The notes beneath the pieces were generated by a model that was not told the origin of the DNA, made no database searches, and saw only the letters and a program-made list of their open reading frames with translations. Of a stretch of DNA of 58,841 nt, positions 42,487 through 51,482 are shown piece by piece. Where the stretch lies: assembly GCA_934725285.1 (NCBI GenBank), contig CAKVBK010000001.1, forward strand, positions 1-58,841, in the 5' to 3' direction. Within the stretch, counting starts at the first letter, position 1, and each line of letters opens with the position of its first letter. The position numbers and the translations under genes are program-made. Source of the stretch: an uncultured Bacteroidales bacterium (GTDB lineage: Bacteria; Bacteroidota; Bacteroidia; Bacteroidales; UBA932).

Positions 42487-43716
42487 TTATCTCGCGCAGA
42501 GCATCTTGTTGACGATTCCCATCTCGCCCTCGGAAGGAGCGCCCTCGAAGTACGGAAGGAATATCTGCGTCAGTGCTTCCAGCGCGCTGTACCCGCAGCT
42601 GACCAGCTTCGCCGCCATGAGGGTCTGCCTCACCGTCACGGCCGTGGAGAGCTCGCCCTTGGCGTGGCTGTCCCTGATGTCCTTCGCCACCTTGCAGATG
42701 TTCAGTGCGTCTGATTCCTGGATGCCGTGTCGGGAAACGAGCAAGGAGCTCTCTTCCGCGACGGAAGGGTACGCCATCTGAAGCCTGAAGAAACGTGAGT
42801 TCAGTGCTGGGTCGAGGATGTTTGTCCCGACAAACTCGGCTCCGATGTTGGCCGTGGCCACGAAGGTACATTCCGGGTGGACCTTGACTATCTGCACCGG
42901 GGAGACGTAGTCGTTTCTCATCTCCCTCGTGCCGTCAAGGCAGGACATCAGATAGTTCAGCGCGTTCAGTGGGGCTCGGTTGATCTCGTCGAGAAGCACG
43001 ACGCCCGGTTGCTGTATGTCCTCAAGGAACTGCGCCGGCTCGAACACCGACTTGCCGTCCTTGATGCGGTGCACGCCAAGGAGCGCGGACATAGGGTCCG
43101 ACATCGTTCCCATGTTGAACTTGTGGCATTCAATGCCCAGCCTCCTGCATGCGAGCAGCACCAATTCGGTCTTTCCCGTCCCGGAAGGGCCGGTAAGAAG
43201 CAGGTTGTCGTGGTTGTGGATGAATGTCATGGCCATCTCCCAATGACGCCCGTCCACCGCGAAGCCGTCATCCTCTATCGTGGGACGTGCCCAGCGCCTG
43301 TCGGTGCGTATCCTCTCAAGGAGGCTTTTCGGCTTTTTCGCGGACGGCTGGCACGGCGGGACTGCCGGCGTCTCCTCCTCGGGCTCACCATTGCGGCTGC
43401 AGTACGACTGCCACTCGGAAAGCATGTCGGAGGTGGGCTGTACCGGATCCCCGGGGACGCCGATGGGGGTTATCCCTCCGATCGCCGCCATGAATGGGGC
43501 GAGCCCGTCGCCGGTCGAGCGGCTGCGCGACTGCCGCAGTTCCAGTGAGGGCGTGCAGAACACCGTCCCGATGGGACATCGCGCCCTCATCCTCGAGTTA
43601 GCCTGGATGTTAAGGTCGGTCGGCACATCGGTCCCGTCCGAAAATGTCTGGCCGGGAAGCGCCCTGAGGCGGTTCGAACAGCCTTCCGCGAATGTCTTAA
43701 GGAAATAATGGCTCAT
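42487..43716 (-). CDS. MoxR/CobS-like AAA ATPase
   Basis: A 409-residue AAA+ ATPase with a ~150-residue unassigned N-terminal region, Walker A TGPSGTGKTE near residue 178, Walker B VVLLDEINRAP near residue 240, sensor TFVATANIGAEF, and an arginine-finger region LDPALNSRFFRLQ. This is the CobS/CbbQ/MoxR group, which remodels protein complexes together with vWA partners; the CobT-like vWA protein is encoded at 39425-41233. I start it at the ATG at 43716 (MSHYFLKTFAEG) because upstream frame sequence falls in leader repeat C. Confidence 0.82.
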   Translation of the reverse strand: MSHYFLKTFAEGCSNRLRALPGQTFSDGTDVPTDLNIQANSRMRARCPIGTVFCTPSLELRQSRSRSTGDGLAPFMAAIGGITPIGVPGDPVQPTSDMLSEWQSYCSRNGEPEEETPAVPPCQPSAKKPKSLLERIRTDRRWARPTIEDDGFAVDGRHWEMAMTFIHNHDNLLLTGPSGTGKTELVLLACRRLGIECHKFNMGTMSDPMSALLGVHRIKDGKSVFEPAQFLEDIQQPGVVLLDEINRAPLNALNYLMSCLDGTREMRNDYVSPVQIVKVHPECTFVATANIGAEFVGTNILDPALNSRFFRLQMAYPSVAEESSLLVSRHGIQESDALNICKVAKDIRDSHAKGELSTAVTVRQTLMAAKLVSCGYSALEALTQIFLPYFEGAPSEGEMGIVNKMLCAR

Positions 43717-43945
43717 CTTTCTGTCTGTGTGTGTCCGCTTACAGCCCGTCAGCCTGCGTGTGTCGGCCTTCCGGCTACCGGAATCACGAAGCCAGGGCAG
43801 GCCCGCAAGGGAAGGCATGGACAAGGAGGAAGCGAAGAAAATGATGCGCATGGCGTGTCCCTTTTCCCGGCGCCTTGGCACTGCCGTCACGGGGCCACCT
43901 TCGCGCAGGGATTCGGTGACCGGAAGACTCTGTATATGCACTTAA
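43717..43945 (-). ncRNA. Leader repeat C upstream of the MoxR gene
   Basis: A ~220-nt leader before the MoxR start. It is the most divergent of the three copies: the blocks are GGACAAGG at 43819-43826 followed by AGCGAAGAAAATGATGCGCA, and ACCTTCGC at 43897-43904, with about 77 nt between them. An open frame spans it, but the resemblance to the noncoding leaders A and B and the lack of any domain argue against translation. The divergent tra promoter lies just to the right. Confidence 0.45.
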
Positions 43946-44001
43946 TGTATTAAATCGATAATCTTTTTAGGGTTATATGTATATTTATAATTATCTTTTT
44001 A

Positions 44002-44009
44002 TATCTTTG
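44002..44009 (+). promoter_or_regulatory. Putative promoter -7 box of the tra operon
   Basis: TATCTTTG fits the Bacteroidota consensus. The flanking 100 nt between leader C and the first tra gene are strongly AT-rich. All tra genes downstream to 52661 have gaps of less than 30 nt, so this is the likely single promoter. Confidence 0.6.
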
Positions 44010-44043
44010 CGTATTGAAATAATTATCTCAAAAGCAAAAATTA

Positions 44044-44598
44044 ATGATGGATGTGACAATTTGCGTGTGCCTGCTGCTGATAGTGGCGGCGGTGTTCATC
44101 GGGCTAAGACTGCTCCTGGCAAAGGAGAAGGGGGCTCCGACGGTGACGATTGAGGAAAGCGACGGACTCTGCCCGACGGTTGAGACAAGCGGCACGAAGG
44201 CCGCAACCTGTGACAGCCCGCGTCCGGAGGAGCTTCAGGAGCCGGAGCCGATGTCCGAGGCTCCGGACAGCCGTCCCCTTGACGAGGGACCTTCCGACAT
44301 CGAGACGGCCGTGGAGGACTCCTGCGGAGGTGAGCGTCTCCGGCAGGTATTGGCCTCCCTGATGCGGTCGGGGATGAGCGTCGTATCACGGGAGGACGGC
44401 AGGGTCCTGTCCCTTGAAGACATCCTCGCGAAGGAAGGCGTCGAGGAGAGGGTCGTCGAGGCGGGCGATGCCGTTCCCGGGACGGATCCGGAACCGGAGC
44501 GTAAACGTCCCCGCGGGAAAAATGGGACGAAGCGACTGGAGGGGGCCATTGACCGCATTGACAGCGAGTTCAACAGCAACAAACACAAACAGAAATGA
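44044..44598 (+). CDS. Membrane-anchored acidic protein preceding traE
   Basis: A 184-residue protein with one N-terminal transmembrane helix (TICVCLLLIVAAVFIGLRLLL), an acidic proline-rich linker (residues 35-95), a short helical module (LRQVLASLMRSGMSVVSRED, then LSLEDILAKEGVEERVV) and a basic C-terminal tail. It occupies the place of TraD in CTnDOT-type operons, but I cannot confirm homology. It overlaps traE by 4 nt. Confidence 0.6.
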   Translation: MMDVTICVCLLLIVAAVFIGLRLLLAKEKGAPTVTIEESDGLCPTVETSGTKAATCDSPRPEELQEPEPMSEAPDSRPLDEGPSDIETAVEDSCGGERLRQVLASLMRSGMSVVSREDGRVLSLEDILAKEGVEERVVEAGDAVPGTDPEPERKRPRGKNGTKRLEGAIDRIDSEFNSNKHKQK

Positions 44599-44909
44599 AA
44601 GCAGCAACAAGAAGGACAGTCGCCACGGCTGTGGCGCTGAACGCGGCGCTTGTGCCGGCGGCGGCGAGAGTGGGAACAACCGAATCATTCCTCAAGGAAA
44701 TCGAGGACAAGCTCTCGACCCTCGGGACAAACGCCCTGGACATAGTGGCCATACTCATAGGACTCGCGGCGGGCGTCTTTCTCGTGATGATCTTCATCGA
44801 ATCGAACAAGCCCCAGTCCCAGAGCAAGGATGCGCTGGTGAGGTGGTTTAGCGTGCTCATCCTCTGCCTGGTGGCAGTGGAGCTCATAAACGCGTTCATC
44901 TTCAAATAG
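44595..44909 (+). CDS. traE: TraE, conjugation inner-membrane protein (DUF4134)
   Basis: A 104-residue protein with a cleavable or anchor N-terminal hydrophobic segment, two further membrane helices (ALDIVAILIGLAAGVFLVMI and WFSVLILCLVAVELINAFIF) and a short periplasmic part. Size, topology and position between the TraD-place gene and traF fit TraE (DUF4134), a VirB2/VirB3-region component of Bacteroidales type IV secretion channels. Translation is coupled to the preceding gene. Confidence 0.85.
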   Translation: MKAATRRTVATAVALNAALVPAAARVGTTESFLKEIEDKLSTLGTNALDIVAILIGLAAGVFLVMIFIESNKPQSQSKDALVRWFSVLILCLVAVELINAFIFK

Positions 44910-44915
44910 CCGCCT

Positions 44916-45233
44916 ATGGACATCAAGGTGTACAGGTCGCTTGACCGGAGCGTGCAGTTCTTCGGAATAAGGGGGCGTTTCGTCATGCCGATGGGACTCG
45001 GGGCGGCGCTCTCGCTGGGCATCGCGGGAGCGGTCGGCTCGGCGGTCAACGGCCTGGTCGGCATAGCCCTCTTCCTGATACTCTTCTTCCTGTGCGCGAT
45101 GGCGGTCGTCGCCGTCCAGGGGTCGATAAGCGAGAAGGCTCTCTTCAGGAAGCTGTCCATGACACGCTGTCCCGAATACATTCACGTCAAACCGCAGAAA
45201 ATGGTCGGATTATGGAAATCAACAGAAGAATAG
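44916..45233 (+). CDS. traF: TraF, conjugation membrane protein (DUF4133)
   Basis: A 105-residue protein matching TraF/DUF4133: the start YRSLDRSVQFFGIRGRFVMP, two adjacent membrane helices (LGAALSLGIAGAVGSAVNGL, IALFLILFFLCAMAVVAVQG) and a basic C-terminal tail. The family corresponds in size and topology to VirB3. It begins 6 nt after traE and its end overlaps traG by 22 nt. Confidence 0.85.
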   Translation: MDIKVYRSLDRSVQFFGIRGRFVMPMGLGAALSLGIAGAVGSAVNGLVGIALFLILFFLCAMAVVAVQGSISEKALFRKLSMTRCPEYIHVKPQKMVGLWKSTEE

Positions 45234-47764
45234 CTGAGTGGGAGTCCGTGTTCCCGCTCGCGGGAGTGGACAACGGATACATCCTCTCAAAGCGCGGTGA
45301 CGTCACAGTCGGGTGGGAGCTGACTCTCCCCGTGGCCTTCACCGTGGACACGGCATCCTATGACGCGATGCTCCGTTCCATGGCGTCGGCCGTGAGGGCG
45401 CTGCCGGACTGGTCGGTCGTCCACCGCCAGGACATCTATCTTGAGAAAGAATACATGGCCGCGGACAGGCCCGCCTTCCTTGACGCCGCCTACGAGAGGC
45501 ATTTCGCCGGCAGGCGGTATCTGGACGGGCGGCATTTCCTGTATCTCACCCGCGCCGGCAGGGCGTCCGCGCTCCGCCCTTCAGACAGGTGCGGCCTTTT
45601 CGGGACCGCACTGACGGACAAGCTCCCGACGCCGGAGGAACTTGGAGAGTTCAGGGCGAGGAGCGAGGAGTTCATTGCCGTGGCGACGGCCGGGGGAGCC
45701 CTGAGGGCTCGGCGCCTCACCGACGCCGACCTGGCCGGCGAGGACGGACGCGGAGGGCTCATCGAGCAGGTGATGACGCTGGGGACGGGGATGCTCTCGG
45801 ATGTGGCCCTCACACCGGAGAGCGTGCGCGTCGGGGACGTCAGCACCGTATCGTTCATCCTGTCGGAGAGCGACCGCCTCCCGTCCGCGCTAAAGAGCGT
45901 CAGGCGGGTGGATTCGATGAGCTCGGCCACGTCGGAGGTGGATCTCTGCCTGGCGGCGCAGGTGGGGCTGATGCTCCATGACCATCCGCATATATGCAAC
46001 ACATACATAGTGAAGGACTCGCAGCAGGGAATGCTGTCTGAACTGTCGAGGAGGACGAGGCGGATGAGGCAGTTCTCCACGGACGGGGCCAACAGCGTCA
46101 ACGCCGACGAGAACGACTCCTTCGTTGCCGACTCCGGCAGCGACTCGCTCTGCGCCGTCCACGCGCACAGCAATGTCATCTGCTGGGGAGCGGACGAGAG
46201 GGAGAGGCTGTCCATCCGCTCGGAGGTGAGCGCGGCGCTCTCGTCGATGGGCGTGGACGCGGTGCGGGACATCCACTCGGCGCCCGTCCTCTGGTACGCG
46301 TCGCTTCCAGGAGCGGAGACGGAGCTGGGACGGGACCACCTGATGCTCACCGAGCTGAGGGCGGCCCTAGCCCTGGCGCAGTACGAGTCCTTCGACAACG
46401 GGCTGGAGAGAGGCGCGCTGCGGCTGACTGACAGGCTGCGGCATATCCCGCTCACGCTGGACGTGCAGGCGGACGCCGAGCGCGCGAACCTGGTGAGCAA
46501 CTACAACATCTTCCTCGACGGCGCGTCCGGCACGGGAAAGTCCTTCACTACGTCAAGCCTCCTGTATAATATGTACTCATACGGGGAGCATGTATTCATC
46601 ATCGACGTCGGAGGCTCCTATGAGCAGGTATGCGCGGTGGTCAACGAGGAGAGCGGGGGCCGCGACGGCATCTACAGCCGTTGGGACAACGCCCATCCGT
46701 TCTCGTTCTGCCCGTTTCTCCCGCTCAGAGGATGGGTGGCCCGGGACGGGACGGCGCGCCGGGACGACCCGTCGCTGAACTTCCTCATATCGCTGCTGAT
46801 GACGCTGGGGACGGACAGGAAGAAAGGGATCGTGCTGGGAGACTATGAGGAGACGCTCCTCGTCCAGTTCGTGACGTCGTTCGTCACGGAGTGGCTCAGG
46901 GACAACCCGCGGAGGGAGTTCCCGATCTTCGACGAGTTCGTGCGGTGGCTGCGCGGGTTCCTCATCTACGGGGACGAGGAGCCGGACAGGAAAGGGACGA
47001 TGCGCCCGTTCCTGACCAGGAACGGAGTCCGCGTGGGGCCGGAGTCGTTCCGCGGGGAGCAGTTCGTGGAGTCTCTGTCCTCCTACGCCCGCGACGGCCA
47101 GTTCGGGTTCCTCCTCAATGCCGGCGAGCCGAGGGACCTGTTCACCAGCCGGTTCACGGTGTTTGACGTGGGTGAGCTTAGCGGTGTGAACAACGACAAG
47201 TTCTACTCCCTCTGCGTGCTCTGCATAGTCAACGCCTTCGACATGAAGATGCGCTCGAAGGACATCGACGGGTTCAAGGTGATGGCCATAGACGAGGCGT
47301 GGAAGGCCATCTCCAACGAGACGATGGCCCCTTATCTGAGAGAGCTGTGGAAGACGGCGAGGAAGATGTCCACGTCGGCCATGGTCATCACGCAGGAGCT
47401 TGACGACATACTCACGTCCGATGTCATCCGGGAGACCATCCTCCAGAACTCCGACGTGAAGATACTCATGAGCCAGGAGGGGAACCGCAACAGCTTCGAG
47501 AAGATAAGCGGGCCTCTCGGCCTGTCACCGACGGACGTGAACCTCGTCTTCAGCATGGCCGGGAAGGAGAGCAGGTCGCGCGACGTGTTCATCAAGTGGG
47601 GCGGCGGCCGTTCGGGCGTATATACCGTGGAGGCCTGTCCGGAGCAGATGTGGGCGTTCGAGAGCAACCTGCAGAGGAAGCGTCCGCTGATGGATCTCGC
47701 CGGGAAGCTAGGGTCGGTATTCAAGGCCATACGCAGGATGACGGACGAGGGCAGGCTGCCGTAG
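45212..47764 (+). CDS. traG: TraG, VirB4-type conjugation ATPase
   Basis: An 850-residue ATPase that powers the type IV secretion channel. Walker A GASGTGKSF is near residue 438, Walker B FKVMAIDEAWK near residue 688, followed by the VITQELDDIL and QNSDVKILMSQEG blocks characteristic of VirB4/TraG proteins. The N-terminal half is the usual CagE/VirB4 N-domain. I chose the ATG at 45212, inside the traF 3' end, because the alternative longer frame would run antisense-like through traF. It is the most diagnostic gene of the conjugation cluster. Confidence 0.93.
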   Translation: MEINRRIAEWESVFPLAGVDNGYILSKRGDVTVGWELTLPVAFTVDTASYDAMLRSMASAVRALPDWSVVHRQDIYLEKEYMAADRPAFLDAAYERHFAGRRYLDGRHFLYLTRAGRASALRPSDRCGLFGTALTDKLPTPEELGEFRARSEEFIAVATAGGALRARRLTDADLAGEDGRGGLIEQVMTLGTGMLSDVALTPESVRVGDVSTVSFILSESDRLPSALKSVRRVDSMSSATSEVDLCLAAQVGLMLHDHPHICNTYIVKDSQQGMLSELSRRTRRMRQFSTDGANSVNADENDSFVADSGSDSLCAVHAHSNVICWGADERERLSIRSEVSAALSSMGVDAVRDIHSAPVLWYASLPGAETELGRDHLMLTELRAALALAQYESFDNGLERGALRLTDRLRHIPLTLDVQADAERANLVSNYNIFLDGASGTGKSFTTSSLLYNMYSYGEHVFIIDVGGSYEQVCAVVNEESGGRDGIYSRWDNAHPFSFCPFLPLRGWVARDGTARRDDPSLNFLISLLMTLGTDRKKGIVLGDYEETLLVQFVTSFVTEWLRDNPRREFPIFDEFVRWLRGFLIYGDEEPDRKGTMRPFLTRNGVRVGPESFRGEQFVESLSSYARDGQFGFLLNAGEPRDLFTSRFTVFDVGELSGVNNDKFYSLCVLCIVNAFDMKMRSKDIDGFKVMAIDEAWKAISNETMAPYLRELWKTARKMSTSAMVITQELDDILTSDVIRETILQNSDVKILMSQEGNRNSFEKISGPLGLSPTDVNLVFSMAGKESRSRDVFIKWGGGRSGVYTVEACPEQMWAFESNLQRKRPLMDLAGKLGSVFKAIRRMTDEGRLP

Positions 47765-47772
47765 AGGAAGGT

Positions 47773-48618
47773 ATGGGAAAGCGGATGCTCATATTGACGG
47801 TGGCCGTTCTGCCGCTGCTGCTCCTGTGCCGCAAGGCTGCGGCGCAGGAGGTCGTCGTGGACCCGACACATATCGGGGTGGCCGTGGAGAACACCGCCTC
47901 GTCCCTTGAGGAGATGATAACGATGATCGAGGAGATGTTCAGCCTTAACGGCAAGATCGACGACCTGTACGGCCTTGCCGAGAAGGTCGGCGAGGTCGCG
48001 GACCGCTTCAAGGAGGTCGGCTATCTGGTGGACATGACCGAGTCCTATAACGACCTGCTCAGGCGCACCTGCGAGTATTCGGCAAGGATTCGTGAGTGGG
48101 CGGATGAAGGAGACCTTTACGGATACGAGAAGCAGCTCAGGTACCTGTCTCGCTGCGAGAGGCAGGGGGTGAAGCTGTTCAACCAGTATATGGATTACTT
48201 CAGGAGCCTGAGGACGTCGGACGCGGACAAGGCCGGACAGGCGCAGAAGACCTTGAAGGAGCTGGAGGAGGCCCGGGCCGCGGTAACGCGCGAGATGGAC
48301 TCCGCGGAGGGTGCGCGTGAGATCGCCGGAAGCCTTGCCGACGCCGTCCGGTTCTTCGACAAGGCGATGGACCCGCAGGGCTATGCCGACACCTACAGCC
48401 GTCTCGGTGACGCGGACTACGCAGCGTCATCGTGGATCTCAGTCATCCGGGTCATAATGGGGCTGATGTATATGTTCCTCGTCGTGACCGCGCTCGTCAC
48501 CATCTTCAGAGGTCAGGAGCTCGGAACGATGACAGGGGCGATGGCACTGTACAGGTGGTTCATAGGCCTCACCGCGGTGTGGCTGCTTCTGGAAATCTTC
48601 AACAGGGTGATAATATGA
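47773..48618 (+). CDS. traI: TraI-type conjugation protein (DUF4141)
   Basis: A 281-residue exported protein: signal peptide (LILTVAVLPLLLLCRKAAA), a long helical periplasmic part (residues 35-205) with coiled-coil character (TASSLEEMITMIEEMFSLNG, KTLKELEEARAAVTREMDSA) and two C-terminal membrane helices. This is the TraI/DUF4141 protein of Bacteroidales conjugation operons, comparable to VirB5. It follows traG by 8 nt and overlaps traJ by 4 nt. Confidence 0.85.
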   Translation: MGKRMLILTVAVLPLLLLCRKAAAQEVVVDPTHIGVAVENTASSLEEMITMIEEMFSLNGKIDDLYGLAEKVGEVADRFKEVGYLVDMTESYNDLLRRTCEYSARIREWADEGDLYGYEKQLRYLSRCERQGVKLFNQYMDYFRSLRTSDADKAGQAQKTLKELEEARAAVTREMDSAEGAREIAGSLADAVRFFDKAMDPQGYADTYSRLGDADYAASSWISVIRVIMGLMYMFLVVTALVTIFRGQELGTMTGAMALYRWFIGLTAVWLLLEIFNRVII

Positions 48619-49550
48619 ACATGACGGGAGGAACGATGCTGGCCGCCACGGCGGGATTATGGGGACGGCTTCAGGATGTGAACGAGACGGTGGTCGCCGG
48701 GCGCTTCTCCGCGCTACAGGCGCTTGCCGTCATTCTGGCGGCGATGCTCGCCGCCTTCTCACTCATAAAGACCTCCTCGGATTATGTCCAGGGTGAGAGC
48801 AGGTTCGGATGGCAGCTCATGCGCCCGATAGTGATATTGCTCTGCGTCATGTGTTTCTCGCCACTCTGCACGGCCTTCGAGGGAATGGTGAACATCTTCA
48901 CGAGGGAGATGGCGGAAATCTCTGACACGAGCATCGCTGACCTGAATGGAGTCATAACGGACTCGTTCGGCTCGCTCGGCTCGCAGACCACCGACATGGC
49001 GGAGGCGGCGGATGAACTGGCCGAGCAGGAGGGCTGGGGGTTCTGGAGGAAGCTGAAGGAGGGGCTGAGGATAGCGGCGTCATCGTTCTTCAAGACATCG
49101 CAGGTGTCACAGCTGTCGGTCCTGGCTTTTTGCGGGAGGCTCATCACGGAGCTGGTGTTCTTCATGTTCCAGCTGCTGGTGTCGCTTTATCTGGCGCTGC
49201 TCCGGCTGTCGGGCCCGTTCATCGTGGCTCTGTCCATCCCGGAGGAGTGGAAGAGAGGGGTGTCGGGCTGGATCGCAAGATACATACAGATCTCGTTGTG
49301 GATGCCTGTGGGATACATCGTCATCTGGATCCTCACGGCGTACTTCGAGGCCGTCTGCGAGGCGATAATAAGTGGAGGCCTTGAGGCCGGCATCTTCGTC
49401 ATAGGCATCGGTCTGGTCGCCGTCACCGTGACTGCCATCCTCGCCGTGCCGAAGCTCGCGTCCTGGTTCATCAACTCCTCGGGATCCGGCAACGCGCAGT
49501 CCGGGCTGGAGAGGTCTCTCCATGGACTCGGCAGAAGGCTGATGAAATAG
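48615..49550 (+). CDS. traJ: TraJ, polytopic conjugation protein (VirB6-like)
   Basis: A 311-residue inner-membrane protein with at least six membrane helices (for example ALQALAVILAAMLAAFSLIK, PIVILLCVMCFSPLCTAF, FMFQLLVSLYLALLRLSGPF, MPVGYIVIWILTAYF and GIFVIGIGLVAVTVTAILAV). The RLSGPFIVALSIPEEWK segment is typical of TraJ. It corresponds to VirB6 and forms part of the inner-membrane channel. The start overlaps the traI stop (ATGA). Confidence 0.85.
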   Translation: MNMTGGTMLAATAGLWGRLQDVNETVVAGRFSALQALAVILAAMLAAFSLIKTSSDYVQGESRFGWQLMRPIVILLCVMCFSPLCTAFEGMVNIFTREMAEISDTSIADLNGVITDSFGSLGSQTTDMAEAADELAEQEGWGFWRKLKEGLRIAASSFFKTSQVSQLSVLAFCGRLITELVFFMFQLLVSLYLALLRLSGPFIVALSIPEEWKRGVSGWIARYIQISLWMPVGYIVIWILTAYFEAVCEAIISGGLEAGIFVIGIGLVAVTVTAILAVPKLASWFINSSGSGNAQSGLERSLHGLGRRLMK

Positions 49551-49575
49551 ATGAAACTAAATAAGGAAAACAGAT

Positions 49576-50205
49576 ATGGAAAAGATTATCAAGGAAATGG
49601 TCACCATCAAATCCAGCGTGGCGAACATGAGAAGGGTGACGGTCGTCTCCCTTTGCGTCGCCGCACTGGTCTGCGTGGGCTCAGTGGCGGCCGCGCTGCA
49701 CTTCACGTCCTCGCGGATGTCCAACATCTATGTGCTCGACCGCGGAAGCGTGGCTGCCGCCTCCGTTGGAGAGGATGACGTCCAGCGCGACCTGGAGGTC
49801 CAGGATCATGTGACAAGATTCCATGAGCTGCTGCTCAACCTCTCGCCGTCGAGCGACGCCATAAAGACCAATGTGGACAGGGCTCTGACCATGAGCGACC
49901 GCTCCGCGTACAACTACTATCAGGACCTGTCCGAGCAGGGGTTCTACCAGAGGCTCGTGTCCGCCAACATAAGCCAGCAGTTCTCCCTGGACTCCCTCGT
50001 GACGGACATGAGCGTCTATCCGTACAAGGCGCATGCCTACGGCAAGCTCTATCTGATGCGGGAGACCAACATCACCGCCTATGACATCCATACCTCGTGC
50101 TGCCTTGTGGACGTGGGCCGCTCGAAGGACAATCCGCACGGCCTTATGATAGAACAGTTCAAGGTGGTCTCCAACGACAAGCTTGGAACCAGAAGGAGGA
50201 ATTAG
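49576..50205 (+). CDS. traK: TraK, VirB8-like conjugation protein
   Basis: A 209-residue bitopic protein: short cytoplasmic N-terminus, one membrane helix (RVTVVSLCVAALVCVGSVAA), then a periplasmic domain with the TraK blocks EVQDHVTRFHELLLNLSPSS, NYYQDLSEQGFYQRLVSANI and HGLMIEQFKVVSNDKLG. It is the VirB8 equivalent that nucleates assembly of the transfer complex. It lies 25 nt after traJ. Confidence 0.9.
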   Translation: MEKIIKEMVTIKSSVANMRRVTVVSLCVAALVCVGSVAAALHFTSSRMSNIYVLDRGSVAAASVGEDDVQRDLEVQDHVTRFHELLLNLSPSSDAIKTNVDRALTMSDRSAYNYYQDLSEQGFYQRLVSANISQQFSLDSLVTDMSVYPYKAHAYGKLYLMRETNITAYDIHTSCCLVDVGRSKDNPHGLMIEQFKVVSNDKLGTRRRN

Positions 50206-50206
50206 C

Positions 50207-50347
50207 ATGAGGCTGCTCAGGGAACTTGCCGCTCTGGTGTCGGAGCGGCTCGGGATGCGGAGGAGCGGCGAGGGGATGCTCGCGGCCATCCTCGTCACGG
50301 GCTGCGTGGCTGTCGCCATACTTGAAATGATGACACTCATCAGATAA
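50207..50347 (+). CDS. Short membrane protein at the TraL position
   Basis: A 46-residue peptide (start MRLLRELAALVSERLG, then one membrane helix MLAAILVTGCVAVAILEMM). It begins 1 nt after traK and ends 5 nt before traM, the place of traL in CTnDOT-type operons. TraL proteins are usually longer, so this is either a shortened TraL or an unrelated small protein. An AGAAGGAGGAATT stretch just upstream supports the start. Confidence 0.6.
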   Translation: MRLLRELAALVSERLGMRRSGEGMLAAILVTGCVAVAILEMMTLIR

Positions 50348-50352
50348 GCTTT

Positions 50353-51480
50353 ATGAAAATGAATATAGATATCTCAGGGAAGCGGAAATTGGGCGCGATG
50401 CTTCTTCTGTTCGGGATGGTCATCGTGATACTGGTGGTTCAGATGATGAAGAAGCGCCCTGACAATGTGGAGCCGGAGCCCCCGGCTGCCGTCATCGACA
50501 TCCAGGATCCTGAGACCTCCGAGCCTGAACAGTCCAAGATACGGGCGTACCGTTCGTCGGACACCTCCAGGGCGGGACGCATGTGGGATGAGCTGGAGGA
50601 GGACATGGGCGACCCATACCGGAGTGAGGAGGACAGGGACGCCTCCTCTTCCAGAAGGACGACTCCGGATGAGATGTACGGAAACATCACGTCAAACTCG
50701 GAGGCGGGGTCGGCAGGAACCCCCTCGGAGCGGGAGCGCCTGGACGGCGGAAGCTCCGTCCATGGCGGGACGCCGAAGCCCGGCGATCCGGATTACCGGG
50801 CCTACCGGATGAATCAGTATTACGACAACACGGACGCCACCGTCCGCCGCGGGGAGGCCGTGAAGGACAGCATCCGGAGCGCCTCCACCGAGGATCACCG
50901 GTCAGAGGAGCCGATGGCCTTCATCGGGGATTCCCTTCCTGTCCGCCGCTCGACGGCGATGTCCACCATCGACTCCAGTCCCTGGCAGGGGTTCTCGTCC
51001 CTGACGGATGACGACAGCATTCCCGCGGACTCGCAGCATCCCTTCGAGTGCATGTTCGTCAGGGCGGAGAAACTGCGCGACGGGGCGAGGGTGTCCGTCC
51101 GCCTGCTGGAGGATATGGTGGTGGGAGGCACCGTGATCCCTAAGAACACGCACTTGATGGCCATGTGCTCGATAAAGGACAGGCTTGAGCTGAGCATATC
51201 CAGCGTGGAGATGAACTCGAGGATCTACCAGCTGGGATACGAGGCTTACGACACGGACGGGGGCAGGGGCATCTATTGCCCTGACCTCGGAGGTGACACC
51301 AAGCGCAGCATCCAGAGCCGTGGGATATCGTCCGTGGGGCGTGTCATCGGAGGAAGGATGGCGCGTCTCGCTTCTGAGGCAGTGCAGACAGGAGTGTCCG
51401 TCGCCCAGACAAAGACCGGCGAGGTGACCGTCTCCGTCCCCTCCGGCTACCGCTTCTTCATAGTACGTAAACAACGATAA
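50353..51480 (+). CDS. traM: TraM, VirB10-like conjugation protein
   Basis: A 375-residue protein with a cytoplasmic start, one membrane helix (KLGAMLLLFGMVIVILVVQM), a long disordered periplasmic linker rich in Glu, Ser and Pro (residues 35-215) and a C-terminal beta-barrel domain (FECMFVRAEKLRDGARVSVR, then VVGGTVIPKNTHLMAM and VSVPSGYRFFIVRK). This matches conjugative transposon TraM (VirB10-like), which spans the envelope. The Bacteroidales signature VIPKNT is present. Confidence 0.9.
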   Translation: MKMNIDISGKRKLGAMLLLFGMVIVILVVQMMKKRPDNVEPEPPAAVIDIQDPETSEPEQSKIRAYRSSDTSRAGRMWDELEEDMGDPYRSEEDRDASSSRRTTPDEMYGNITSNSEAGSAGTPSERERLDGGSSVHGGTPKPGDPDYRAYRMNQYYDNTDATVRRGEAVKDSIRSASTEDHRSEEPMAFIGDSLPVRRSTAMSTIDSSPWQGFSSLTDDDSIPADSQHPFECMFVRAEKLRDGARVSVRLLEDMVVGGTVIPKNTHLMAMCSIKDRLELSISSVEMNSRIYQLGYEAYDTDGGRGIYCPDLGGDTKRSIQSRGISSVGRVIGGRMARLASEAVQTGVSVAQTKTGEVTVSVPSGYRFFIVRKQR

Positions 51481-51482
51481 AA

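Noticed and set aside
43726..43941. Open frame through leader C as an N-terminal extension of the MoxR protein
   Set aside because: The extension has no domain, and the DNA resembles the gene-free leaders A and B; the start at 43716 was kept.
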